From the NCBI RefSeq assembly GCF_900109655.1, contig NZ_FOAT01000014.1, positions 1 to 64,000 on the forward strand: 64,000 bases of DNA, written 5' to 3'. Positions 1 to 8,644 of the stretch are shown one piece after another; the first letter of the stretch is position 1; every line of letters begins with the position of its first letter. Below the pieces are notes generated by a model, which saw only the letters and a list, made by a program, of their open reading frames with translations, made no database searches and was not told where the DNA came from. The DNA is from Hominimerdicola alba. GTDB taxonomy: Bacteria > Bacillota > Clostridia > Oscillospirales > Ruminococcaceae. A program made the translations under genes and the position numbers.

Positions 1-12
1 CTTTTCTTCATT

Positions 13-389
13 TGTCAACCCCTTTTCAGAAGTTTTTTGAAGATTTTTTTGAACTCTTTTCAGAGTCTTTAGTGCGTTATAAGCTTTTTTATTATACCAC
101 ATTTTCCTTCATTTGTCAAGCCTTTTTCAGAACTTTTTTCGAAGTTTCTTTTCCCGAGTTTCGTTCGTTTCTGAACTTCTCTCTTGTGCGGTACTTTTTA
201 TTATATCACTTTTTCTCTTTTTTGTCAAGAGGTTTTCGTGATAAATTTTTGCTGTTTTTTTGAGTTTCGCTCTTCTGAACTACTCCCGCGCTCGTTCTCT
301 TATCCCTAAGTTTCCTGCGCTCTTTCGCTTCTCTTAAGCTCTCTCGTTGACAGCTTAATTATTATAGCACCATTTTTCGCGTTTGTCAA
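13..389 (-). promoter_or_regulatory. Four tandem consensus promoters reading out of the left edge
   Basis: Read leftward, TTGACA boxes lie at 384-389, 223-228, 114-119 and 13-18. The first three are each followed after exactly 17 bp by a perfect TATAAT (361-366, 200-205, 91-96); the fourth -10 would fall outside the window. Downstream of each -10 the sequence is similar but diverged. Stacked perfect promoters are typical of rRNA or tRNA operons, so such an operon probably lies just left of the window (inference). I see no supported gene in 1-430. Confidence 0.8.
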
Positions 390-439
390 GTAAAAGTAAA
401 CCAGCATTATCCTTATAATTGTATGCAAAATTACCATAT

Positions 440-468
440 GCATAAATCTAATGATTAAGTTAATACTA
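440..468 (+). promoter_or_regulatory. Candidate sigma-G (forespore) promoter of the SleB-like gene
   Basis: GCATA at 440-444 and AATACTA at 462-468 with a 17-bp spacer fit the forespore sigma-G consensus (GHATR, 17-18 bp, CATWMTA) with one mismatch. A TATAAT at 473-478 also exists but lies only 20 bp before the start codon and has no good -35. A forespore promoter suits a cortex-lytic enzyme. Assigned by eye. Confidence 0.45.
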
Positions 469-498
469 AGCTTATAATTTATCTATCGGAGGTTCATT

Positions 499-1176
499 AT
501 GAAGTCTGATTCAAAATATATTTGGAGATCGTTAGCCATTATTCTTTCTTTACTGTTACTTTCTGCACTTCTTGGAAAACTAGTTCCTCGTAAACAGGAA
601 ACTGTTTCTTCCATTGGCTCATACGGTAATGAAGTTCGTGCTATTCAGGAAAAACTAAAGGAACGCGGATTGTTTAACTCTAATGTCACAGGCTATTATG
701 GCGAGATAACCAGAAACGCCGTTCTTGCATTTCAAAAACAGCAGGGCATATCTCAGACAGGAACAGCGGGACCCATTACTCTTAGAGCACTAGGGATATC
801 CATAGGTGCTGTACCAGCTGCTACCGAGGCTAATATCAATTTACTGGCTAGAATAATCTCTGCTGAAGCACGCGGCGAACCTTATGCAGGACAGGTCGCA
901 GTCGGTGCAGTTATACTAAATCGTATCGAACACCCATCTTTTCCCGATACTCTTTCTGGTGTAATATATCAGGACGGTGCTTTTACTGCCATAGTTGATG
1001 GTCAGTTCAACCAGCCTGTTTCAGCTTCAGCCTACAACGCTGCACGAGATGCCCTGAACGGCTGGGATCCTACAGGCGGATGCATATACTACTACAACCC
1101 AAATAAGACTTCTAACAAGTTTATATGGTCTAGGCAGGTTGTCACGGTTATTGGTGCCCACAGGTTTTGTATATGA
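499..1176 (+). CDS. sleB: SleB-like spore cortex-lytic enzyme
   Basis: Peptidoglycan hydrolase of 225 residues, probably acting on spore cortex during germination. Residues 10-28 form an N-terminal hydrophobic segment (signal or anchor). Residues about 38-100 are a PG_binding_1 domain (GYYGEITRNAVLAFQ). Residues about 114-225 are a Hydrolase_2 (SleB/CwlJ) domain with the family motif SAEARGEPYAGQVAVGAV, whose Glu is the expected catalytic acid. GGAGG at 488-492 precedes the ATG. It stands alone, with its own promoter and a terminator at 1243. SleB usually pairs with YpeB, which is not seen nearby. A vegetative SleB-type hydrolase is the alternative. Confidence 0.85.
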   Translation: MKSDSKYIWRSLAIILSLLLLSALLGKLVPRKQETVSSIGSYGNEVRAIQEKLKERGLFNSNVTGYYGEITRNAVLAFQKQQGISQTGTAGPITLRALGISIGAVPAATEANINLLARIISAEARGEPYAGQVAVGAVILNRIEHPSFPDTLSGVIYQDGAFTAIVDGQFNQPVSASAYNAARDALNGWDPTGGCIYYYNPNKTSNKFIWSRQVVTVIGAHRFCI

Positions 1177-1242
1177 CCACATTATTCACCCTATGTATAA
1201 AACCAGCGATGCAATTTTTGCATAATCTCAAATATAAGTTTC

Positions 1243-1282
1243 GCCCCGAAGCTACCAAAAGTACTTTGGGGCATTTAATTTT
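1243..1282 (+). terminator. Rho-independent terminator after the SleB-like gene
   Basis: GCCCCGAAG (1243-1251) pairs with CTTTGGGGC (1264-1272), including one G-U pair, followed by the T-rich ATTTAATTTT. Confidence 0.75.
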
Positions 1283-1306
1283 CATATATAGATAAATCAG
1301 GATTTT

Positions 1307-1852
1307 TCACTCTATACTTATCCAGAACCTTTTTATTTTATAACCATCAACGTCAATGGTATTCTCATATATTCCACCATTTGCAAGAATAGTTTTTTCG
1401 CTGGCAGCATTTTCTTCGGCGCAGGTCACTAACATCTTTTCTATCCCAAGCTCTTTCGCCTTTACTATATTTAGCCGTAACATTTCCGTAGCATAGCCTT
1501 TTCTTCGTTCTGAAGGACGAACCGAATATCCGCAATGACCGCCCCAGGTTCCAAGAACAGGATGATCGATATGGTGACGTAGATCTATTACACCAACAAT
1601 TCTGTTATCACTTTTTCTTATTGCCAAATACGTATGTGAAGGTACTGTTGCGCCTTCTTCTTTGCAGTGGTTTTCGTCCTTTCTCAAAGAACATATCCTT
1701 ATCCACTCATCAGCAGAATCACTGGAATCCAGTGACATACACCCGGCAAACTTATCCTCATTATCAGCATCATTATCTATTATTTCTTGCCTGAATGTCC
1801 ATAGATCCTCTGCGTATTCCAGACATGGTTCAACAAGTACGATTTCATCCAT
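1307..1852 (-). CDS. GNAT-family N-acetyltransferase
   Basis: Protein of 181 residues with the GNAT fold. The acetyl-CoA binding motif A is visible as GYSVRPSERRKGYATEML (about residues 108-125), preceded by the beta4 strand GVIDLRHHI. The C-terminal NGGIYENTIDVDGYKIKRFW matches the usual end of RimJ/RimL-like or small-molecule acetyltransferases. The substrate cannot be told from sequence. It is a single gene with its own promoter (1908-1937), convergent with the SleB-like gene. Confidence 0.85.
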   Translation of the reverse strand: MDEIVLVEPCLEYAEDLWTFRQEIIDNDADNEDKFAGCMSLDSSDSADEWIRICSLRKDENHCKEEGATVPSHTYLAIRKSDNRIVGVIDLRHHIDHPVLGTWGGHCGYSVRPSERRKGYATEMLRLNIVKAKELGIEKMLVTCAEENAASEKTILANGGIYENTIDVDGYKIKRFWISIE

Positions 1853-1907
1853 GATCGATTATCTCCTTGTACCACTTACTATTTTTTTTCGATTTTTGAT
1901 TGTAACA

Positions 1908-1937
1908 ATTATATCACGGATATTGCTGAAATGTCAA
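1908..1937 (-). promoter_or_regulatory. Promoter of the GNAT gene
   Basis: On the minus strand TTGACA (1932-1937), an 18-bp spacer and TATAAT (1908-1913). It lies immediately beyond the T-run of the ychF terminator. Confidence 0.75.
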
Positions 1938-1938
1938 T

Positions 1939-1983
1939 AAAAAAGCCATAGTATAGCTGACTGTACATCAGAAATACTATGGC
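1939..1983 (-). terminator. Terminator of the ychF transcript
   Basis: GCCATAGTAT (1945-1954) and ATACTATGGC (1974-1983) form a perfect 10-bp stem. The A-run at 1939-1944 gives the U-run on the minus-strand RNA. Confidence 0.85.
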
Positions 1984-2015
1984 ATAAAACTGTTCTTAAA
2001 ATACGCAGTTTGTTA

Positions 2016-3110
2016 TTATACGTTGAACTTGAATAGAACGATATCGCCGTCCTGCATCACGTACTCCTTGCCCTCCTGTCTTGCAAGTCCTTTCTCGCGA
2101 ACCGCTGACATTGAGCCATACTGCATAAGATCGTTGAAGCTTACAACCTCGGCACGTATAAAGCCGCGCTCGAAGTCGGAGTGTATCTTTCCGGCTGCCT
2201 GAGGTGCTTTTGTACCCTTGGTGATAGTCCAAGCTCTAACCTCGGGCTCGCCTGCTGTAAGGTAGGAGATAAGACCCAGAAGTGCATAACCTTCCTTTAT
2301 GATACGGTCAAGACCCGAAGTTTCCAGTCCAAGATCGGATAGGAACATAGCCTTGTCCTCTGCGTCCATATCGGATATCTCAGCCTCGATCTGTGCGCAT
2401 ATGGGCAGCACGGCAGCCTTTTCAGCTGCGGCTATCTCGCAAACTTTCTTATAGTTTACGTTTGTTTCTATGTTGTTGCGGAAATCGTCCTCGCTGAGGT
2501 TTGCCGCATAGATAACAGGTTTCAGCGAAAGCAGAGGTGTTTCTTTCAGCAGTTCCAGCTCGTCCTCGGTCATATCAAAGCTTCTTGCAGAATGTCCCTC
2601 TTCAAGATGAGCTTTCAGCCTTTCAAGGAAATCCACCACAGCACCCAGACTCTTATCGCCCTTCATAGCTTTCTTGGTGCGGTCGATACGTCTGTCGATA
2701 AGCTCGATATCCGAGAATATCAGTTCAAGGTCGATGGTCTCGATATCCCTTGCGGGGTCGATAGAACCGTCAACGTGGATTATATTATCGTCCTCAAAGC
2801 ACCTTACAACGTGAACTATCGCATCGACCTCACGGATATTTGCAAGGAACTTGTTGCCAAGACCTTCGCCCTTTGATGCACCCTTTACCAGACCTGCGAT
2901 ATCAACGAATTCCAGTGTTGCAGGTGTGAACTTCTCGGGGTGGTACATCTCTGCCAGCGCATCAAGGCGCTTATCGGGCACGGATACTATACCCACATTG
3001 GGTTCGATGGTGCAGAACGGATAGTTCGCAGATTCTGCTCCTGCGTTTGTAAGTGCGTTAAAAAGTGTTGATTTACCGACATTCGGCAATCCGACCATAC
3101 CTAACTTCAT
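2016..3110 (-). CDS. ychF: YchF-type Obg-like ATPase
   Basis: Translation- and stress-associated P-loop ATPase of 364 residues, the normal family length. The P-loop is GLPNVGKST (residues 7-15). The G4 position reads NLSE instead of NKxD, the YchF signature for ATP over GTP. A TGS domain forms the C-terminus, ending in [26 protein letters not shown] precedes the ATG. It lies 29 bp after the upstream small membrane protein gene, so the two may be co-transcribed. Confidence 0.95.
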   Translation of the reverse strand: MKLGMVGLPNVGKSTLFNALTNAGAESANYPFCTIEPNVGIVSVPDKRLDALAEMYHPEKFTPATLEFVDIAGLVKGASKGEGLGNKFLANIREVDAIVHVVRCFEDDNIIHVDGSIDPARDIETIDLELIFSDIELIDRRIDRTKKAMKGDKSLGAVVDFLERLKAHLEEGHSARSFDMTEDELELLKETPLLSLKPVIYAANLSEDDFRNNIETNVNYKKVCEIAAAEKAAVLPICAQIEAEISDMDAEDKAMFLSDLGLETSGLDRIIKEGYALLGLISYLTAGEPEVRAWTITKGTKAPQAAGKIHSDFERGFIRAEVVSFNDLMQYGSMSAVREKGLARQEGKEYVMQDGDIVLFKFNV

Positions 3111-3139
3111 ATTTGATTTACTCTCCCTTTAATGATTTA

Positions 3140-3418
3140 TCAGTCAGCGCAGAAGTTTCCGCAGTTTGTATCTTCTTCGTCTTCCGCGTCGTCTTTTTTG
3201 GTGAACAGCTTGCTTCCGTCAAGAAACTTGCCGCTGTCTTTGCAGTTGTTGCCGTTATTACAGCCTATCTTGATGCCCTTTTTTATAGGTGCAAAGGTGA
3301 ATCCGATAATTACACCGAACAGGAAAAGTGCCAGACCTTTCCAGAAATAACCCACCGAAGGGGTCTTAACCTCGTTATCGATGATCTCTCTTACTGTCTC
3401 TGTGATCTTCTCTTTCAT
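3140..3418 (-). CDS. Small single-pass membrane protein, unknown function
   Basis: Protein of 92 residues. An amphipathic, charged N-terminus (about 1-24) is followed by one membrane segment (WKGLALFLFGVIIGFTFAP), a Cys- and Asn-containing stretch (IGCNNGNNCKDSG) and an acidic end with CGNFC. The topology suggests a short anchored protein. No family was recognised. GGAGG precedes the ATG. It lies directly before ychF on the same strand. Confidence 0.65.
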   Translation of the reverse strand: MKEKITETVREIIDNEVKTPSVGYFWKGLALFLFGVIIGFTFAPIKKGIKIGCNNGNNCKDSGKFLDGSKLFTKKDDAEDEEDTNCGNFCAD

Positions 3419-3505
3419 TTTTTTGTACCTCCTGTTAAATAAATTTATAGAACGGGTAATATATCCCGCTGTTTACAAATTTGGGTTTGTTCTGATTAAT
3501 TATGC

Positions 3506-3799
3506 TTATGGTGCAAGCGGTGTAAGTCCATTCCAGATAAACATATAGAAGCTTACGTAGACAACCATAACCGTCGCTGCCGAAGAAATTATGATATGTC
3601 TGTGCTTTTCACCAAACTTTTTCTTACCGTGATTAAAATACAGTGCCAGTGGAATGATCGAAATGAGAAGTACGGCTACAAGCAGGATCAGATTTTCTAC
3701 GTTGTTTAAATGAGCGATCTTCTCTCCTTTACACACCGCGGCTGTCGGTATACCTGCAGCCATCAACAAAAGAATAATAAAATAAACGATCAGACCCAT
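3506..3799 (-). CDS. Small three-helix membrane protein, unknown function
   Basis: Protein of 97 residues with three predicted membrane segments: about residues 4-22, 34-54 and 68-88. No catalytic motif is visible. It starts 4 bp after the stop of the DUF2262-like gene, so the two are very probably one transcript. About 87 bp separate it from the next small membrane protein gene; that gap carries a short inverted repeat (GCGGG/CCCGT on the minus strand). Confidence 0.65.
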   Translation of the reverse strand: MGLIVYFIILLLMAAGIPTAAVCKGEKIAHLNNVENLILLVAVLLISIIPLALYFNHGKKKFGEKHRHIIISSAATVMVVYVSFYMFIWNGLTPLAP

Positions 3800-3803
3800 A
3801 ATA

Positions 3804-4652
3804 TCAGCCCTCCATTCTTACAGATGACACACCCTTTTCCAGAGTGCCGTATACGGTCACGCTGTGTCCTGCGAACACTCCGCCGTCGTCATACCAGACG
3901 TAGAATGTGCCACCATTGTAATCACTAATGTCAATTAGTTCCATTGTTATGCGGGACAGGAATTCTTCCTCGGTTATCTCTGGTTCGTCCGCATCTCTCA
4001 GCCAGTCATTTGCCAGATAAGTCAGTTCATCAACTATGCTTTCTTTGAATTTTATGTCCCACTCTACGCAGTTTCTGCAAAGATCTTCGGCACATTTCAG
4101 CGAACTCGCTGCATTATCCTCTTCATTATCGATTTTTATTTTGACCTGAGTGCCAAGCCAGTTGAAACTGCCCTCATAGTAATCGTACTTCTTTTCATAT
4201 ACAAGCTGTCCAAAAAACTCGGAATCCATCACAACAGCACGATCCCATTCTGCATAGACCTCTGCAAGGAAAGGACTGAACTCGCCTTTCATGAGGATTT
4301 CGGAAACGGTTATCCCTGAATTCCATTTATTGTAGCTTTCACCCTCTTTGAGCTCATAGGCATATCCCTTAACGCGGTAAACAGTCCGCGGCTCAAAAAA
4401 TTTTGTATAAGCACTTGACTTTACATTTTCATTGGTTTCTGTCCACCTGATAGAAGATGCTATACTGCTTTTTCTTCCTGTGTCCATATCTATATAACCA
4501 AGAATAGGTGAACTAGCATCCCACGTCTCAGCACCGCCTACATGAAGCGCCGATGAATGACCATCACCGATAGCAACGAGAAATTCATGCATCTCTCTGT
4601 CTGCTAAATTAGCAAGTTTTTCCTGTATGCCGATTTTAATGGGGTATGTCAT
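3804..4652 (-). CDS. DUF2262-like protein, unknown function
   Basis: Soluble protein of 282 residues without signal peptide. The central FGQLVYEKKYDYYEGSFNWL and the C-terminal FYVWYDDGGVFAGHSVTVYG resemble my memory of the DUF2262 family, whose function is unknown. The region between has an acidic helical segment (DEPEITEEEFLSRI). It lies between an ABC permease gene (gap 23 bp) and a small membrane protein gene (gap 4 bp) on the same strand. The family assignment is tentative; the protein-coding status is firm. Confidence 0.6.
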   Translation of the reverse strand: MTYPIKIGIQEKLANLADREMHEFLVAIGDGHSSALHVGGAETWDASSPILGYIDMDTGRKSSIASSIRWTETNENVKSSAYTKFFEPRTVYRVKGYAYELKEGESYNKWNSGITVSEILMKGEFSPFLAEVYAEWDRAVVMDSEFFGQLVYEKKYDYYEGSFNWLGTQVKIKIDNEEDNAASSLKCAEDLCRNCVEWDIKFKESIVDELTYLANDWLRDADEPEITEEEFLSRITMELIDISDYNGGTFYVWYDDGGVFAGHSVTVYGTLEKGVSSVRMEG

Positions 4653-4675
4653 GATGTATCTCCTTTTATGGTCTG

Positions 4676-7468
4676 TTATTCTACCGATTTAAGAGAACCT
4701 ATCATATCAACTTTCAGAAGTGTAAAATGCAGTACCGCATTCACAGCAAGAGTGAATCCCGCAGTGATAAGTGCGCCGTACAGCATGGCAGAAACCGAAA
4801 GTCTGTGGTCGAACATCAGTATATCGACCTCTGCTGTGACGGTGACGAAATAGTGAAGTATACGCCCGACAGGAAGTCCTGCAAGTATACCAACCGCTGA
4901 TGATATAAGGTTCTCGCGGAGGATATAATCATCTGTCTCGCGGTCGAAAAATCCCAGCACTTTTACTGTGGCTATCTCACGATTCCGCTCGGTTATATTT
5001 ATGCTTGCAAGGTCGTAAAGTACCACAGCCGCCAGAAGTCCTGCGCTGAATATCAACACTGCCACAACAGTATTCAGGCTGTCCATGGAATTTAGAAAAC
5101 CTCTGGACTGATCGTCCTTATAAGTCAGACCATAGAAGCTGCTGCTTTTCAGAAACTGATCTCTGAATGCATCGGTGTCAGCACCTTTTGCAAGTTCAAT
5201 AAAGCTGATATTGTAAACAGGCGCTCTACCGAAACTTTTTTCGTAGTCATGAGGAGTTACAAAAACATAGTGAAAAGCGTAGTTTTTGCAGATATCTGCT
5301 ACCGTAAACTCGGCTTTCTGACCGTCAGTCTCGGTGATGGTGAGCACACTTCCCTTTCTAAGGTGCAGATTATCGGCAAGCTTTTGCGTGATAATAACAC
5401 TGCCGTCCTGCGGAACAAGCTTTTCTCCGCTATCAGTGTTTCTCAGAAGAACGAATTCTTCAAGCCTGTCAGTTTCACTGGGGACACAGATATTCACCAT
5501 GCACTTCTGGCCGTCAACCGAAAGATCGACCTCATTGATCAGCGCCTGCATATGATCCGCAAGACCCTCGGCCGAATTAATCTCCTGCTCAAGTTCATCA
5601 TAGCTGAATCTGTTATTAAGAACGGCTATGCCATCGTATACAAAGACCTCACCGAACTGTCGGTCAACTACGGAACTTATGGAATTTTTAAGTCCGAAAC
5701 CAGTGATTATAAGGGCTGTACAGCCTGTTACACCCGCAAGGGTCATGAAGAAACGGCGCTTTGAGCGAAGCATATTTCTTGTGGTGACTTTACCCATGAA
5801 ACTGAGTTTATCCCACAAAGCGGGACAGTTTTCAAGCAATACTCTTTTGCCTGCTTTAGGGGGCTTTGGACGCATAAGACTTCCGGGAACATCTTTAAGA
5901 TCCCTCATGCAGGTGTAGACTGTTACACCGCATATACAAATCACGGAAACAACAGTACAACCGACTAAATAGCCCCATCTCAGGGGTGTGGATATATCGG
6001 GAATATTGTACAACAATTTATACCCGTGGTATATCATTCGCGGAAATATTTTCAACCCCACCGCAGAACCCAATGTTCCACCCAGTATAGCCGCGGCTCC
6101 CGAATATATAAGATATTTGGAAAGAATTCTCCACCGTGAATATCCCAGCGCTTTGTATACGCCTATAAGACCGCGCTGTTCCTCGGTGAGCCTTGACATT
6201 GTGGCAAGACATACCAGACCAGCCACCAGCATGAAAAACACCGGAAAGACCTTAGCTATGGAATCGACTTTCTTGCTGTCGCCTTCAAAGGAGGAATAGT
6301 CCGTGCTGGCTTCAAATCTATCGTAGCTGTACACCGTTGGTTCGGGAGTATCATCAAGCTCTTTCTGCGCCGCCTCTATCTCACTGCGGGCATCATCAAG
6401 CTGTGCCTGATACTTGGCATGAGCTGAACCGTCTTCGTCATATGCCAGCTCTTTAGCTATGCCTAGGGCTTTTTCAGCCTGTAGCATCGCAGATTTTTCA
6501 AGATATGCGCGTTTGCCGTTTTCGACCTCGCGCTCATAAATATACCTCGCCTCTTTAGCCTTTTCCTCCCATTCGGGCATATGCACCTGAAGCTCGTCTA
6601 TGTCCATATCAAGAACACCGTTAAGTGTATCAGCGGTGTTTGTGGCAGAGGCTATCCTGTCCTGAGCCTGTGTATAAAGGTCATTGAACCTCTCGTTAAC
6701 GCTCTTCTCAAAAGCCGCCCTTGCCGCCGCACCTTTTTCCTTAACACTCTCGCGGTATTCCTCTGAGAAAGGGTCAGTCTCGTCAAGACCTTCGAGGTCA
6801 ACGAACATTTCGGTATAATAATTGGTATAAAATTCCTCTTCGCGGAGAAACACATTGCTGACGATAGTTCCGTCTCCCTCTGTGGTACGGTCGCGCTCGT
6901 AGCCTATATATGATGGTGATGTCACAATGCCCACTATCTCAAAGGTGTCGCTTTGAAGAGTATCTGTAAGCTTTTTGGTGTCATCTGGATCGGTAAAAGT
7001 CAGCTTCTCCCCTATTTTGAAAGTATCAGGTGAGGATATCTTAACTTCCACAGCACACTCGCCGTCCTTATCGGGCAGTCTGCCTTCGAGGACATGAAGC
7101 TTGTTCATAAGATTGGGACTTGAATCGTCAAGACTGCTGTTGAATGATATACACTTCAAAACGATATTCTTGTTATCGTGCAGATAGAAAACGTCCTTGG
7201 AATAAGCGGCGTGCGCCCCGCGGACATTGTCAGCCATCTTGACAGCTTCAACATCGGAAGATCTGACACCTATGGTGGATACGAATTTCATATCCATAAG
7301 GCGATACTCATCAAAATATGCCGATGCAGAATCCACCATATCGGGCATGGTCGCCTTTACCCCGGAGAAAAACCCGCACCCAAGGGCGGCTATCAGCAAA
7401 ACTGACAGAAACCGCCCTTTTGAGCGCAGAATCTCACGAATAGTATCTTTAAAAAGTGCCGTCATCAT
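4676..7468 (-). CDS. Large FtsX-type ABC transporter permease
   Basis: Membrane protein of 930 residues. A first helix near residues 18-40 is followed by a large extracytoplasmic domain (about 40-395) with a charged coiled-coil hairpin (about 290-375). Then come a three-helix FtsX/MacB domain (about 400-515), a further helix (about 570-590), a second external domain and a C-terminal FtsX domain (about 790-930). Duplicated FtsX permeases usually work with an ATPase in drug, peptide or lipoprotein export or in cell-wall sensing. No ATPase gene is adjacent: trpS lies upstream and a DUF2262-like gene downstream. Confidence 0.85.
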   Translation of the reverse strand: MMTALFKDTIREILRSKGRFLSVLLIAALGCGFFSGVKATMPDMVDSASAYFDEYRLMDMKFVSTIGVRSSDVEAVKMADNVRGAHAAYSKDVFYLHDNKNIVLKCISFNSSLDDSSPNLMNKLHVLEGRLPDKDGECAVEVKISSPDTFKIGEKLTFTDPDDTKKLTDTLQSDTFEIVGIVTSPSYIGYERDRTTEGDGTIVSNVFLREEEFYTNYYTEMFVDLEGLDETDPFSEEYRESVKEKGAAARAAFEKSVNERFNDLYTQAQDRIASATNTADTLNGVLDMDIDELQVHMPEWEEKAKEARYIYEREVENGKRAYLEKSAMLQAEKALGIAKELAYDEDGSAHAKYQAQLDDARSEIEAAQKELDDTPEPTVYSYDRFEASTDYSSFEGDSKKVDSIAKVFPVFFMLVAGLVCLATMSRLTEEQRGLIGVYKALGYSRWRILSKYLIYSGAAAILGGTLGSAVGLKIFPRMIYHGYKLLYNIPDISTPLRWGYLVGCTVVSVICICGVTVYTCMRDLKDVPGSLMRPKPPKAGKRVLLENCPALWDKLSFMGKVTTRNMLRSKRRFFMTLAGVTGCTALIITGFGLKNSISSVVDRQFGEVFVYDGIAVLNNRFSYDELEQEINSAEGLADHMQALINEVDLSVDGQKCMVNICVPSETDRLEEFVLLRNTDSGEKLVPQDGSVIITQKLADNLHLRKGSVLTITETDGQKAEFTVADICKNYAFHYVFVTPHDYEKSFGRAPVYNISFIELAKGADTDAFRDQFLKSSSFYGLTYKDDQSRGFLNSMDSLNTVVAVLIFSAGLLAAVVLYDLASINITERNREIATVKVLGFFDRETDDYILRENLISSAVGILAGLPVGRILHYFVTVTAEVDILMFDHRLSVSAMLYGALITAGFTLAVNAVLHFTLLKVDMIGSLKSVE

Positions 7469-7495
7469 GATCGGTCTTACCTTTCAGATGAATTA

Positions 7496-8509
7496 TCAGC
7501 GGTCAACAAAGCCGACCTTGCGGTAAACCTTTGAAACTACTCTTCTAGATATCAGCTGAGCTTTCTGTGCGCCGTCGGTGTAGCACTCTTTTAGATATGC
7601 CTTATCATTCATAAGGTCGTTGAACTTATTGCGTACAGGTGCCAGATGATCTGCAACAGCTTCACCTACTGCAAGTTTGAAATCGCCGTAGCCCTTGCCT
7701 GCGAATTCCTTCTCAACTTCTTCCAGAGTCTTGCCTGTAACTACGCTGTAGATAGTCATGAGGTTGTTGATACCGTCCTTGCCCTCGGCGAATCTAACCT
7801 CGGTATCGGAATCGGTAACGGCTCTCTTGAACTTTCTGATGATGGTGTCCTTATCATCAAGAATGAAGATGCAGGCATTGGGATTCTCGTCGGATTTTGA
7901 CATCTTCTTGGTAGGATCCTGCAGGCTCATTACCTTTGCGCCCATCTTGGGGATAAAGGGCTCGGGCAGGTTGAAGAATTCGCCGTATCGCTGATTGAAT
8001 CTCTGGGCGATATTTCTTGCCAGCTCAAGGTGCTGTTTCTGGTCAGCGCCAATGGGCACGAGATCCGCATTATAAGCAAGGATATCAGCAGCCATCAGCA
8101 CAGGATAGGTGAACAGACCTGCGTTGATGTTATCAGCATGCTTTGCAGATTTATCCTTGAACTGTGTCATTCTGGAAAGCTCGCCGAACTGTGTGGAACA
8201 GCCCAGCACCCAGCTGAGTTCGGGATGATTGCAGTTATGGCTCTGGAAGAAAAGAACGCTCTTTTCGGGATCCATACCGCAAGCGATAAGCAATGCATAA
8301 GCCTGCAGAGAATTCTTTCTCAGCGCAGAAGGCTCCTGCGTTACTGTTATAGAATGGAGATCAGCTACTGCGTAGATACAGTTGAACTCCTCCTGGAGAG
8401 GTCCCCAGTTTTTAACTGCGCCAAGATAGTTGCCCAGTGTAAACGTACCTGTAGGCTGTATCATGCTCAGTATCAGTTTTTTGTCCTTTGAAAAATTAAG
8501 TTCACTCAT
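7496..8509 (-). CDS. trpS: Tryptophan-tRNA ligase
   Basis: Class I aminoacyl-tRNA synthetase of 337 residues, charging tRNA-Trp. The HIGH-type motif is TGTFTLGNYLGAVKNW (residues about 16-31) and the KMSKS motif is KKMSKSDENPNACIF. Length and motifs match bacterial TrpS. I looked for a T-box leader in the 135 bp upstream and saw no T-box consensus or clear promoter, so it may be read from the upstream aminotransferase transcript or a weak promoter. The ABC permease gene starts 27 bp downstream. Confidence 0.95.
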   Translation of the reverse strand: MSELNFSKDKKLILSMIQPTGTFTLGNYLGAVKNWGPLQEEFNCIYAVADLHSITVTQEPSALRKNSLQAYALLIACGMDPEKSVLFFQSHNCNHPELSWVLGCSTQFGELSRMTQFKDKSAKHADNINAGLFTYPVLMAADILAYNADLVPIGADQKQHLELARNIAQRFNQRYGEFFNLPEPFIPKMGAKVMSLQDPTKKMSKSDENPNACIFILDDKDTIIRKFKRAVTDSDTEVRFAEGKDGINNLMTIYSVVTGKTLEEVEKEFAGKGYGDFKLAVGEAVADHLAPVRNKFNDLMNDKAYLKECYTDGAQKAQLISRRVVSKVYRKVGFVDR

Positions 8510-8644
8510 AATTTTTTACTCCTTATATCAAACCTCGAAGCCGCAAAGCTCTGGGTCAATAGTCATTTGAATAGGGTCTATATCCTCGAAAATCTGTCAT
8601 GGCTACAGCAGAAGATATTTACCACTCATAGATCACTGCTGATA

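Noticed and set aside
12-263. An 83-residue Phe-rich frame at the left edge
   Set aside because: It lies across the tandem promoter array, has no ribosome binding site, and its Phe-rich composition follows from T-rich promoter spacers.
8510-8644. Possible T-box leader before trpS
   Set aside because: No T-box consensus, specifier loop or antiterminator could be found in the 135 bp; no clear promoter either.
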